From Plantactinospora endophytica (GTDB lineage Bacteria > Actinomycetota > Actinomycetes > Mycobacteriales > Micromonosporaceae), in the NCBI RefSeq assembly GCF_016862915.1, contig NZ_BONW01000041.1, positions 62,001-126,000 of the forward strand: DNA of 64,000 nt. Direction: 5' to 3'. The translations under genes were made by a program, and so were the position numbers. Position 1 is the stretch's first letter. Every line of letters starts with the position of its first letter. Of the stretch, positions 6,713 to 15,747 are shown piece after piece. The notes beneath the pieces are model-generated. The model was not told the DNA's origin. It ran no database searches and worked only from the letters and a program-made list of their open reading frames with translations.

Positions 6713-9151
6713 TCAGTTGCGCCGGCCCGGGCGGTCGCCCGGCGGACCCCCGGGGGTGGCACCCTCGGTCGGGGCCTGCCCGCCGGGCCTGTTCGTCGTG
6801 GCCTGGCCGTTGCTGACCCGCAGCATCACCACACCGCCGGAGACGGTCCGGCCGTCCGGGTCGGTGCCGGCGACGGTACCGGCGGGGCAGTTCGAGGCCA
6901 CCCGGTTCGGGTCGACCTCGACCTTGAAGCCGGCGTTCCGCAGCGCGCTTGTGGCGTCGTCGACCGAGCGGCAGGTCACCGAGGGCACCGACCGCTGGTC
7001 CCCGTAGACCAGTTTCTCGCCCGGCTTCGGGAAGTCCTTCTTCGGCTTGCCCTTCATCGCGTCCGCCAGCGTCTCGTACACGGCCGGGTTGACCTTGTCG
7101 TGGTCCATGTCGGTGGTGGTCTCCGGCCAGTCCGGGTTGGCCATGATCCCGGCGACCGAGAGCGTGGTCGTCATGGTCACCAGCGACGCGGTCCGCTCGC
7201 TGTCCGTGGTACCCGTCTTGCCGGCCACCGGGTGGTTCACCACGCGGTGCGCGTCCGCCTCGGTCGCACCCCGGCACCTGCCATACGCGGACTGGTCGCC
7301 GACCGGGCACCGGGCCGCGTCGATCGCCGCGCGGGCGACCTCCGGGTCCACCGCCTTCTCGCAGTGCGGCTTGGCGATGTCGAGGGCCTTGCCGGCGTGG
7401 TCCTTGACCTCCTGCACCGGGATCGGTTCGCAGTGCCTGCCGTCCGCCGCCAGCGTGGCGTACGCGTTCGCCAGGTCGAGCGGGGTGGTCGCCGAGACGC
7501 CCAGGGTGAACGAACCCCAGCCGTCGGCCTGGGCCGGGTCGTCGGCGACGGCCGCCTCGCCCGGCTCCCGGAACCGGATGCCGAGCCGCTCGCCCACGTC
7601 GACGACCTTGGCGGCCCCGACCCGCTCCTCCAGCGGTACGAAGTAGGTGTTGACGGACCGGCCGAACGCGCTCCACATGTCGTGTACGCCGGCCATTCCC
7701 TCGTTGTCGTTACCCGGGCACCACCGTTCCGTGCCGGGGCAGGCCGACTCGGTGCCGGCCTCGGCGGAGTACTTCGACGGGTACCGCTGGGGGGCGTTGT
7801 AGGTGTGGCTGAGCGGGTAGCCCTGCTCCAGCGCAGCCACCATGGTGAACATCTTGAACGTCGAGCCGGCCTGGTAGCCGTTGGTGCCTCCGCCACCGGT
7901 GAGCAGCGGGTTGGTGGTCGTCGGATAGGTTGCCCGCATCCCGGCGTCCTTCTGCTTCGGGTTGCTGGAGAGCGGGTTCTTCGGCTTCGCCGGATCGTCC
8001 AGCCCGAACGTCCGGTTGGTGGCGAGCGCCCGTACCCGGCCGGTGCCCGGCTCGACGGCGGCCACCATCAGGGCGTCCTTCTTCCCGGTCGGGAGGTACT
8101 GCTCCACGTTCTTGTGCGCGGCCTTCTGCACCGCCGGATCGAGGGTGGTGACGATCCGGTACCCGCCGCCCTTGAGCCGCCGCTCCCGGTCGTACGAGCT
8201 GCTGCCGAACGCGTCCTGGTCCATCCACCAGCGGTAGAAGTAGTCGCAGAAGAAGCCCCAGTCGTTGTGTACCGAGCTGGTGCAGCCGTTGGTCGGCCGC
8301 TGCCCCTTGACCGTGAGTTTGGTGGCGAGCGCCGCGGTCTTCTCCGCCTCGGTGATCGCGCCGATCTCCTTCATCTGCCCGATCACCCAGTCGCGGCGCT
8401 TCACCGTCTCGTCGTAACCCGGGCCCTCGGTGTCCAGCGCGTCGTAGTAGCTCGGCGACTTGACCAGGCCGGCGATCATCGCCGCCTCCGGCACGGTGAG
8501 CGCCTTCGGCTCCTTGCCGAAGTAGAACCGGCTCGCCGCCGCCACCCCGTACGTCCCGTGCCCGAACGGGGCCATGTTCAGGTAGCGCTCCAGGATCTGG
8601 TCCTTGTCGAGCTTGTTCTCCAGCGCCGCCGCCAGGCGCATCTCGCGCAGCTTCCGGGCGTTGGTGTCCTCGCTGGCCGCCACCACGTCGTTCGGGTCGG
8701 TCGCGCCGTAGGTGATCGACATCCGGACGAGCTGCATGGTCAGCGTCGAGGCGCCCTGCCGGGAGTTGCCGGTGAAGTTCGAGACCAGGGCCCGCATGAA
8801 GCCCTTCACGTCGACCCCGTTGTGCCGGTAGAACGCGTGGTCCTCGGCGGCGATCATGGCGTCCCGCATCGCCGGGGAGATCTCGGCCAACGGGACGTCC
8901 TGCCGGTTCTCGTCGTAGAACGTCGCCATCAGGGTCTTGTTGTCGGCGGCGAAGACCTGGGTCGCCTCCGGTACCTGCGGCACGGTCAGCTCGGTCGGCA
9001 GGTCCTGGAACGAGTCGGCACCGGCCTTCGCGGCCAGCCCGGACATGGCCACCGCCGGGAACGCCGCCCCGGCGACCACCACCCCGGCGAGCAGGGCACA
9101 GGTGAACAGGGTGGCGGCCTTGATCAGGCTGCGTCGGCGGGGCTTCGGCAT
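6713..9151 (-). CDS. Bifunctional class A penicillin-binding protein (transglycosylase/transpeptidase) with C-terminal PASTA domain
   Basis: An 812-residue peptidoglycan synthase. After a short basic cytoplasmic tail and one membrane anchor (residues about 10-36) comes a GT51 glycosyltransferase with AAEDHAFYRHNGVD and GASTLTMQLVR, then a transpeptidase with GSTFK (Ser430, Lys433), SVN (in GRSVNTYF) and KTGTT. A single PASTA domain (VPSVTCRSVDDATSALRNAGF) and a glycine/proline tail finish it. The set resembles mycobacterial PonA2. ATG at 9151 follows AGAGG; upstream codons lack bias. It polymerises and cross-links peptidoglycan outside the membrane; PASTA domains bind muropeptides. Confidence 0.93.
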   Translation of the reverse strand: MPKPRRRSLIKAATLFTCALLAGVVVAGAAFPAVAMSGLAAKAGADSFQDLPTELTVPQVPEATQVFAADNKTLMATFYDENRQDVPLAEISPAMRDAMIAAEDHAFYRHNGVDVKGFMRALVSNFTGNSRQGASTLTMQLVRMSITYGATDPNDVVAASEDTNARKLREMRLAAALENKLDKDQILERYLNMAPFGHGTYGVAAASRFYFGKEPKALTVPEAAMIAGLVKSPSYYDALDTEGPGYDETVKRRDWVIGQMKEIGAITEAEKTAALATKLTVKGQRPTNGCTSSVHNDWGFFCDYFYRWWMDQDAFGSSSYDRERRLKGGGYRIVTTLDPAVQKAAHKNVEQYLPTGKKDALMVAAVEPGTGRVRALATNRTFGLDDPAKPKNPLSSNPKQKDAGMRATYPTTTNPLLTGGGGTNGYQAGSTFKMFTMVAALEQGYPLSHTYNAPQRYPSKYSAEAGTESACPGTERWCPGNDNEGMAGVHDMWSAFGRSVNTYFVPLEERVGAAKVVDVGERLGIRFREPGEAAVADDPAQADGWGSFTLGVSATTPLDLANAYATLAADGRHCEPIPVQEVKDHAGKALDIAKPHCEKAVDPEVARAAIDAARCPVGDQSAYGRCRGATEADAHRVVNHPVAGKTGTTDSERTASLVTMTTTLSVAGIMANPDWPETTTDMDHDKVNPAVYETLADAMKGKPKKDFPKPGEKLVYGDQRSVPSVTCRSVDDATSALRNAGFKVEVDPNRVASNCPAGTVAGTDPDGRTVSGGVVMLRVSNGQATTNRPGGQAPTEGATPGGPPGDRPGRRN

Positions 9152-9316
9152 GATCGCGTGAACCTCTGGGTGTGGCGGACAGGTCGCGGGCGGGGCGGCC
9201 GGCGCGAGCACAACCGTACGCGCGCCTTTCGCCCTATTGATCCAGACGCCGCACCGAACCGCACGGTTGCGTGGCGACGAACCCGCCAACTGACTGCTAC
9301 GTCACACCCGGGCGTC

Positions 9317-9342
9317 GGCGGCGGCCCCGAACGGCCGCCGCC
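9317..9342 (-). terminator. Terminator hairpin after the DAHP synthase gene
   Basis: Perfect 10-bp inverted repeat GGCGGCGGCC with a 6-nt loop, 11 nt beyond the stop codon of the gene ending at 9354. Confidence 0.65.
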
Positions 9343-9353
9343 AACCCGGACAT

Positions 9354-10448
9354 TCAGCCCAGCGAGGTACCGGCCGGTGCCGCCACCCGCCGGGCCCGGA
9401 CCGCCGCCGACAGGTCCGCCAGCACCTGCTCGGTCTCCGGCCAGCCGAGGCACGCGTCGGTGATCGACTGCCCGTACTCCAGCGGCCGGGTCGGGTCGAG
9501 GTCCTGCCGACCCGGGACCAGGAAGGACTCCAGCATCACCCCGACGATGCCGCGCTGGCCGTCGGCCATCTGCCGGGCCACGTCGGCGGCCACCACCGGC
9601 TGCCGACGGTGGTCCTTGCCGCTGTTGTCGTGGCTGGCGTCGATCACCAGCCGCTCGGGCAGCCCGGCCGCCCGGAGCACCGCCAGCGACTCCGCCACCG
9701 AGTCGGCGTCGTAGTTGGGCTCGCCCCGGCCGCCGCGCAGCACCAGGTGGCAGTCGGCGTTACCCCGGGTGTGCATGATCGCCGGAGCCCCGGAGATGTC
9801 GATACCGGGGAAGACGTGCGGCACCCCGGCGGCCCGGATCGCGTCGACCGCCGTACCGACGCTGCCGTCGGGGCGGTTCTTCATCCCGATCGGCATCGAG
9901 AGCCCGGAGGAGAGCTGCCGGTGCACCTGGCTCTCGACCGTACGGGCGCCGATGGCACCCCAGGCGACCGTGTCCGCGATGTACTGCGGGGTGATCGGGT
10001 CCAGGAACTCGCAGCCGACCGGCAACCCCAGCCGGAGTACGTCCAGCAGCAGCGCCCGGGCGGCCCGCAGCCCGGCGTTCACGTCGCCGGAGCCGTCCAG
10101 CCCCGGGTCGTTGATCAGGCCCTTCCAGCCGACGGTCGAGCGGGGCTTCTCGAAGTAGACCCGCATCACCACCAGCAGGTCGTCCGCGTGCCGGGCCGCC
10201 GCCTCGCGCAGCCGGTGCGCGTAGTCCAGGGCCGCCGCCGGGTCATGCACCGAGCACGGGCCGACGACGACCAGCAGTCGATCGTCCTCCCGGTCGAGCA
10301 CCTTGGCGACGGATCGTCGACCGTGCAGTACGGCGCTGGCCAACGGCTCGTCCAGCGGAAGTTCGTGGTGCAGCAGCGCCGGGGTGGTCAGCGGCACGAT
10401 CCGGTCGATGCGCTGGTCGCTGACCCGACCCATTCCGGTGGTGGTCAT
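9354..10448 (-). CDS. aroF: 3-deoxy-7-phosphoheptulonate (DAHP) synthase, class I
   Basis: A 364-residue enzyme condensing phosphoenolpyruvate and erythrose-4-phosphate, the first step of the shikimate pathway. Class I-alpha landmarks: VVVGPCSVHD, MRVYFEKPRSTVGWKGLINDP, EFLDPITPQYIAD, GARTVESQVHRQLSSGLSMPIGMKN, LRGG and DASHDNSGK. Length fits the E. coli AroF/G/H type. Actinomycetes usually also carry a class II enzyme, so this may be a second, separately regulated isozyme. ATG at 10448 follows GAGAGGGAG. Preceded by a structured leader and followed by a hairpin, so apparently monocistronic. Confidence 0.95.
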   Translation of the reverse strand: MTTTGMGRVSDQRIDRIVPLTTPALLHHELPLDEPLASAVLHGRRSVAKVLDREDDRLLVVVGPCSVHDPAAALDYAHRLREAAARHADDLLVVMRVYFEKPRSTVGWKGLINDPGLDGSGDVNAGLRAARALLLDVLRLGLPVGCEFLDPITPQYIADTVAWGAIGARTVESQVHRQLSSGLSMPIGMKNRPDGSVGTAVDAIRAAGVPHVFPGIDISGAPAIMHTRGNADCHLVLRGGRGEPNYDADSVAESLAVLRAAGLPERLVIDASHDNSGKDHRRQPVVAADVARQMADGQRGIVGVMLESFLVPGRQDLDPTRPLEYGQSITDACLGWPETEQVLADLSAAVRARRVAAPAGTSLG

Positions 10449-10614
10449 CGTCGAGGCTCCCTCTCTGCCGACCGCCGCCCGGGGCCGGCGCCCGGGAGCC
10501 GAGCCGGCTGCTCAGATGCGAGAAGCAGGGACGATGTCCCTGCTTCGGCCGGCTCTTGGCGGATCTGGTGACGTCAGGTCATGGCTGAGTCACCGGCTCC
10601 GGAGCCGGCTGACT
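10449..10614 (-). promoter_or_regulatory. Structured 5' leader of the DAHP synthase gene (possible attenuator)
   Basis: Two strong hairpins read toward the gene: an imperfect palindrome at 10588-10614 (AGTCA-CCGGCTCC / GGAGCCGG-TGACT) and a perfect 11-bp stem with loop ATC at 10522-10546 (GAAGCAGGGAC and complement). Copies of GCCGGCT and AGCCGGC around them could pair in alternative ways. No leader peptide with Trp, Phe or Tyr codons was found. The distal hairpin could instead terminate the upstream transcript. Confidence 0.4.
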
Positions 10615-10836
10615 AAACCATCGATACGAGCGCGCCACGGGGAGAACGATACCCGACCTGTCGGTGCGCAAGCCCGGGTGTCCAACCCCTGGTACGGGCA
10701 AAACCGCCGGTCGACGTCGGGAAGCGGACGGCCCGGCAGGAAGGTGGTCGATCTTCGTCGCTGTTTAAACCAGGGCTGACCGGTCCCGAAGTTGGCCGTC
10801 TTCCCACTATCCGGATGGCAACCCGCCGATGCCGCG

Positions 10837-11306
10837 CTACAGGCCGGCGTCGAGTTCCGCACGCCACTGCGCGAAGCGCTCGCGCATCCCGCGAATATGC
10901 TGGCGCGCGTATAGAGAGCGGACATCTTGCCCGCGACGACGTCATCCGCGTGCAGGACCGGCCCCACGTCCATCATCACCGGTGGCAACGCACGCCAGTT
11001 GGCCGCCAGTTCGACCTTGTACGGCTGCGCCGGCCGGGTGGGATCGGTGACTGCGAGCCGGGCGAAGGTGTCGAACCGCTGCGTAACCTCGACCGAGTAC
11101 CCGCCGTCGCGGTAACCGTCGATGACCGCGTCCACGGCAGCGGCGAAGTCGTCCCGACGCTCCCACGCCGTGAAAAGGTCGATGTCCTCACTCGGGCGGT
11201 CGAGGATGCCGTGCGCCTGAACGGCGAATCCGCCGGCCAGCGCGAACCCGTAGCGGGCAGCGACCCGCAGTCCGATCTCCGCCAGCCGGAGGTGAACCGG
11301 ATCCAC
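10837..11306 (-). pseudogene. Degraded AbiEii/AbiGii-type nucleotidyltransferase (toxin-like), out-of-frame internal deletion
   Basis: From GTG 11306 the frame encodes about 135 residues of a nucleotidyltransferase: FALAGGFAVQAHGI, RPSEDIDLF (the D-x-D metal motif), PYKVELAANWRA and HADDVVAGKMSALYTRAS. The frame then becomes nonsensical. A different frame from about 10890 restores the expected end, GMRERFAQWRAELDAGL and TAG at 10837. The middle helical part, normally some 50 codons with an ARDFLDV-like motif, is missing. So an out-of-frame deletion near 10890-10905 has probably inactivated the gene. The GTG start is 2 nt after the stop of the upstream partner, indicating a once-coupled pair. 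Confidence 0.8.
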
Positions 11307-11308
11307 CC

Positions 11309-11668
11309 CTACCCGGCCATGGCCTGCGGCGGCGTGGCGAGTTCGGGGAATCGTGCCTGCCACAACGCCCGCAGGCGGGCCGGAAGCCACAGGCTCGGCC
11401 ACAGTCGGCGCAACGTCGGCCCGTCCAACCAGCGACACAGGTCTGCGACGGAATTGGCCTGGTTCAGCACCGTCTGGTACATCAGTTGCAGGTCGCCGGG
11501 GTCGTCCAGGTCGTAGCGGCGGTCGCCGGACCAGTCGAGCGACCGGTCGAGGGTCACCACGGAGTCGACCGGGCCGCGCAGGTCGGAGAGGTTCGCCGCG
11601 ACCACGAAGTGCCGCTGGTCCACGTAACGTGAGCCAGGCGGTGCACCGTCGCCGTCACCTCGGACCAT
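11309..11668 (-). CDS. Conserved partner of the AbiEii-like gene (possible antitoxin-side protein)
   Basis: A 119-residue protein: DQRHFVVAANLSDLRGPVDSVVTLDRSLDWSG, YDLDDPGDLQLMYQTVLNQA, and RWLDGPTLRRLWPSLWLPARLRALWQARFPEL. I recall this pattern as a conserved neighbour of AbiEii-type nucleotidyltransferases in Micromonosporaceae. No known DNA-binding domain. ATG at 11668 directly follows GGAGGTGGAGG. It is intact although its downstream partner is broken, which fits an antitoxin-side role, but this is inference. Confidence 0.7.
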   Translation of the reverse strand: MVRGDGDGAPPGSRYVDQRHFVVAANLSDLRGPVDSVVTLDRSLDWSGDRRYDLDDPGDLQLMYQTVLNQANSVADLCRWLDGPTLRRLWPSLWLPARLRALWQARFPELATPPQAMAG

Positions 11669-11769
11669 GCCTCCACCTCCTGACCTCGATCGTACGTGCA
11701 GCCGGCGTCGCCAGGGGCACACAGGGCGTGCCGCGCCGCAGGCCGGGGCACGCTGTCCTGGTAGGCGGA

Positions 11770-11810
11770 CGAGGGCCCTTCCCACGCGGACGCGACGGGA
11801 AGGGCCCTCG
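11770..11810 (-). terminator. Terminator hairpin of the metalloprotease gene
   Basis: Perfect 14-bp inverted repeat (CGAGGGCCCTTCCC and complement) with a 13-nt loop, beginning 7 nt after the protease stop. Confidence 0.75.
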
Positions 11811-11817
11811 CCGGACC

Positions 11818-14800
11818 TCAGAGGACGAGCAGCGTTCCGCTGGTCAGGTTGACCTCCTGGCTGGCCAGCCCGGTCCAGGCCGAGGAGAGGAGCAGCCGGT
11901 CGCCCTCGGCCAGGGTGACCGCGATGCCGTCCCTACCGCCGAGCAGGCCACGGTCGGTGCCGGTGATCCGGAGGGTGAGTCCGGTGGCCACCGCGACCGG
12001 GCGGCGGGGGTCGGTGACGTCGTACAGGCCGGCCCGGGTGCGCAGGTCGAGGCGGTCGGTGCCGCCGCTGGACCGTACGCCGAACGAGTCGAGCCCGACG
12101 CCCCTGATCTCGTACTTCCGGCCCTCGGACCGGAAGGACACGATCGACGTACCGGTGCCGCCGAGCCGGGTCTGCGCGACCAGCACGGTGAAGTCGACCT
12201 TGGAGTTCGGGTCCACCCGGTACGCCCCGGCCGACCTCGTCGGGGTCAGCGAGCCGCCGCCGAGCACCACCGAGGTACCCGACCGGCTCACCTCGACCCG
12301 GCCCTTGGCGCTGCCGGCGTAGTTGCCGCCGAGGGTGGCGGTCACCTCGTGGCTGCCGGTCGGCAGGCTCGCCGTGCAGCTCGCCACCGACGCGAACTCG
12401 TCGGTACCGAGCGGTGCCGGTACGTCCGTGCAGAGCGTCCGGCCACCGGCGGTGAAGGTCACCGTCGCGGTCGAGACGTCACCCGGCCACGGTTCGGCCC
12501 CGGTGTACGGGGAGATTTCCCGCAGGTTGGCCTGGAGCAGCACCTCCGCGTTCCGGCCCGAGCCGGCCGCCGAGACCAGCGTGTCCCCGGTGTAGGCCAC
12601 CTCTGCCGACTCCGGCAGCACCCGGATGGTGAACGAGACCGTGCCGACCAGCCCGTGCTGGTCGGTGACGGTCACCGTCACCGGGTAGTCGCCCGGGGTC
12701 GCCCGGTTGTTGCCGACGACGCCCCAGACGGCCGGTTTCCCGTTGGTGTCCGGCTCCTCCGGGCTCTTGGTGCCGAGCAGCAGGCCGGCGGGGAGCCCGG
12801 TGGCGGTGGCGGTGAGCTGCCCCGGACCGCCGTCCGGGTCGGTGGCCGTGACGTGGACCTCCGGCAGGATCGGGTCGCTGTACTGGACCGTGACCAGTTC
12901 ACCACCGGTGGAGGTCACAGTCGGGGTGGCCCGGAGTGCGAAGTTGGCGTCGTTCAGGTCGAAGAAGACGTTGCCGACCGCCTCGATCTTGATCCGGGCC
13001 GCCTTGGCGCCGACGTTCGGCAGGGTCACCGACTCGGTGCCGTCGTTGGCGGTCCGCTCCGCCAGGACGTGCGGGAAGGTGTTGCCGCCGTCGACGGAGA
13101 GCGAGATCTTCACCTCGGTCACCCCGATCGGCGCGGCGTCGGTGCCGGCGACGTCCCAGGTCACCGGCACGGCCGTGCCGCCGACCAGGGGTTCGGCGGT
13201 GGCCTGCGAGGTGACCAGGAACGGTCCGGCGGCCGGGGCCAGGGTCAGCGCGGTGTCGGCGCTGCCGATCCCGCCCGCGCCCGGGTTGCCGTCCCGGGCG
13301 GTGAGCCGGAAGTGCAGGGTCCGGTCACCGTTGAAGCCAACCCAGTCGGTGGTGGGCAGGAACTCCGAGTAGCAGTCGATGATCTCCGGCGGCACGTTGC
13401 TCGCCCCGCCGCTCACCGGCGGTGCCGGCGCGGCCGGGCAGGTGCCGGTCTTCGCGTTGGTGTTGTTCCCGGCGATCTGCGCCAGGTCCGGGAAGACCCG
13501 GGTCGGGTTGGTGGTCACGGCGTTCAGCCCGGGAGAGTGGTATTCCAGGGTGTCGGTCGGGCTGACGATCGCCGCCGTACCGAACTGCCGGAAGAGTGGA
13601 CCGTTGGTCTTGGTGTTGCTGACCAGCGCGGTGCCGGCGGTGCTGCCGCCGCTCACCCCGCCCCGGTCGTTCTGCTCCCAGAGGTACGTCACCGTGTCGC
13701 CGTCCGCGTCGGTGGCGCTGCCGGTGAGCGCGAACGGGGTACGCACCGGAATCGTGTACCCGGTCGGCACGGTGACCACCGGGGCGGTGTTGTCGGTCTG
13801 CTCGACCTGCCAGCCGCCGTTGTCGATCGGGCCGCCCTTGACCGTCTCGCCGACGAACCCGTCCGCGCCGCTGGCGCCGGTGACGCCGAGCGCCCCGACG
13901 TTGACGCCCGCCACCGGGCCACCGGCGAAGGTGACCTGGAAGCCGGTGTCGTCCAGCAGGCCGCTACCGCCGAACGGCGCGACCGCGACGGTGGCCCCGG
14001 CCGGCCAGCCGGGAATCCCCTCGATCGCCGCCCTGATCCCGGCCGCCGTGTAGTTGCCGCCCCGGACGATCGGCGCCGACTCCGCGCCGCCGTAGCTGAG
14101 CGTGAACGAGTCACCGGCGGTGTCGAACTCGCGCAGCGAGACGTTCTGCACCTCGTTGACGGCCGGCCGGGCCGAGGTGACGTACGTGGTGATCTCGGTG
14201 TAGCTGCGCTGCGACCAGTACGGGTCGCTGTGCGGTTGCAGGTTGTCCTGCTGGCAGATGCCGGCGTACGCCATGATCGAGGAGCCGCTGCCCGGCTCGT
14301 ACGAGTTGGCGGCGCTGCGGTTGCCGCCGGAGCAGTTCCACTGGGTGCCGTTGAAGGTGTGGTTGCCGGCGAACTGGTGGCCGATCTCGTGCGAGACGTA
14401 GTCGACCGCGAAGAAGTCGCCGACCGGGGTCGGCAGGCCGGTGCAGCCGCGGGCCTTGTTCGCCCCGCCGACCACGCCCAGGCCGGCGATCCCGCCGCCG
14501 TTCACGCCGAGCCCGATGTGCCCGACGTCGTAGTTGGACGCCCCGACGAGCTGGCCCAGCACGATGTTGTTGCGGGTCAGCGTGCCGCTGCCGCAGGAGG
14601 AGAGCTGCGCCGCCGTGTAGCAGGGCGCCGCACCGCACGGCCCGTTCGCCCCGGTCGCCTCGGCCGGGGTGTTCAGGTTGGTCTTCTCGGTCTCGTCGAC
14701 CAGCACCAGCCGGATCGCGGTCTCGTCCTCGTAGATCTGGTTCACCCGGTTCACCAGCGTCACCTTGGCGGCGGTGACGTTGGCGGCACCGAAGTAGGTG

Positions 14801-15531
14801 GCGTAGGACGGGTCGGTGACCAGGGCCAACCGGTACGTCCGCAGCGTCACGTCGCCGCCGGCCGCGCCCGGTGCCGCACCGACGGAGTCGGCGAGCGCCT
14901 CGGCGGCGTGCGCCACGTCCTCCCGCTCGACGAACGGCTCGTCCGGGTTGACGGTGTCCTTGACGTAGTAGCTGGCGTACCGGCCCTGGTCCTGCCGGCT
15001 GTACGGGTCGACGTACCAGACGCCGTGCTCGGAGCGGACCGAGGCGTGGAAGCCCAGCGGGGTGAGGTCGGCCCGGACCGTCGCGGTCGGATCGTCCAGT
15101 CCCCGGCCGGCGTACGTCCGGATCTCCGGATGCCGGGCGGCCAGGCCGGGCGCCATCACCGGCGAGTCGACCAGCGCGAACCGCTGGAACGTGCCGTCCG
15201 GGGCGGGCAGCGCCACCTCCAGCGACCGGGCCGGGGCGGCGCCGACGCGCTCCTCGGGTGCCCGGTCCAGGGTGGCGGCGAGGCTCGCCCGGTCCAGGGC
15301 GTACCCGGTGAACCGCTCGGCCCGGACGTCGGCCGGCCCGGCGGAGCGGGCGGCGGCGGAACCTTCGGCGAGTCTGGTCCACGGGTTCGCCGGCTGGCTC
15401 GGCGCGGCGGTGGCCGGGGTGCTCAGCACCGGCAGGACGCCGGCGGCGAGGGTGGCCACCACGAGGGCGGCCAGGCGTCGGCGGGGTGCCGCCCGACCGC
15501 GGGTGGCGGCGGGTAACGAGGGGGTCGTCAC
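11818..15531 (-). CDS. Large secreted reprolysin-like metalloprotease with Ig/cadherin-type repeats
   Basis: A 1237-residue exoprotein. Signal peptide at residues 1-43 (RRRLAALVVATLAAGVLPVL, cleavage after TPATA). A pro-region follows, then a zincin domain with HEIGHQFAGNH (His381, Glu382, His385, His391) and a Met-turn SIMAYAGIC, the metzincin/M12B arrangement. C-terminal regions carry beta-sandwich repeats (TPFALTGSATDADGDTVTYLWEQ; VTVTDQHGLVGTVSFTI). Such proteins degrade extracellular protein. GTG at 15531 follows AAGGAG by 6 nt; the codons upstream lack a site. Monocistronic, with its own terminator. Confidence 0.88.
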   Translation of the reverse strand: MTTPSLPAATRGRAAPRRRLAALVVATLAAGVLPVLSTPATAAPSQPANPWTRLAEGSAAARSAGPADVRAERFTGYALDRASLAATLDRAPEERVGAAPARSLEVALPAPDGTFQRFALVDSPVMAPGLAARHPEIRTYAGRGLDDPTATVRADLTPLGFHASVRSEHGVWYVDPYSRQDQGRYASYYVKDTVNPDEPFVEREDVAHAAEALADSVGAAPGAAGGDVTLRTYRLALVTDPSYATYFGAANVTAAKVTLVNRVNQIYEDETAIRLVLVDETEKTNLNTPAEATGANGPCGAAPCYTAAQLSSCGSGTLTRNNIVLGQLVGASNYDVGHIGLGVNGGGIAGLGVVGGANKARGCTGLPTPVGDFFAVDYVSHEIGHQFAGNHTFNGTQWNCSGGNRSAANSYEPGSGSSIMAYAGICQQDNLQPHSDPYWSQRSYTEITTYVTSARPAVNEVQNVSLREFDTAGDSFTLSYGGAESAPIVRGGNYTAAGIRAAIEGIPGWPAGATVAVAPFGGSGLLDDTGFQVTFAGGPVAGVNVGALGVTGASGADGFVGETVKGGPIDNGGWQVEQTDNTAPVVTVPTGYTIPVRTPFALTGSATDADGDTVTYLWEQNDRGGVSGGSTAGTALVSNTKTNGPLFRQFGTAAIVSPTDTLEYHSPGLNAVTTNPTRVFPDLAQIAGNNTNAKTGTCPAAPAPPVSGGASNVPPEIIDCYSEFLPTTDWVGFNGDRTLHFRLTARDGNPGAGGIGSADTALTLAPAAGPFLVTSQATAEPLVGGTAVPVTWDVAGTDAAPIGVTEVKISLSVDGGNTFPHVLAERTANDGTESVTLPNVGAKAARIKIEAVGNVFFDLNDANFALRATPTVTSTGGELVTVQYSDPILPEVHVTATDPDGGPGQLTATATGLPAGLLLGTKSPEEPDTNGKPAVWGVVGNNRATPGDYPVTVTVTDQHGLVGTVSFTIRVLPESAEVAYTGDTLVSAAGSGRNAEVLLQANLREISPYTGAEPWPGDVSTATVTFTAGGRTLCTDVPAPLGTDEFASVASCTASLPTGSHEVTATLGGNYAGSAKGRVEVSRSGTSVVLGGGSLTPTRSAGAYRVDPNSKVDFTVLVAQTRLGGTGTSIVSFRSEGRKYEIRGVGLDSFGVRSSGGTDRLDLRTRAGLYDVTDPRRPVAVATGLTLRITGTDRGLLGGRDGIAVTLAEGDRLLLSSAWTGLASQEVNLTSGTLLVL

Positions 15532-15747
15532 GTCTGTCTCCTTGGGACTACTCCGAGCGCCGGTCGGTCGCGCGGGTGTTCCTGCCACCCGGCCAACTCA
15601 TCGACCGGTTGCGGGGGTGATCGCACGATAGGCGTCGGGACCGGGCCGTGAACAGCCTCCGGGCGGCCGGAAGCGGAGCCGACCACTGTGGCCCCTCCCG
15701 GCGGGGTTGTACCCGCCGGACCGGGTCGATCGGATAGCGTCGTGGCC

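Noticed and set aside
6593-9463. 956-codon plus-strand open frame opposite the penicillin-binding protein
   Set aside because: Antisense shadow; the PBP motifs are all on the minus strand.
11353-15516. A 1387-codon open frame on the plus strand opposite the metalloprotease
   Set aside because: It is the GC-driven mirror of the real gene: repeated RRG/GRR composition, no domain, and no ribosome site.
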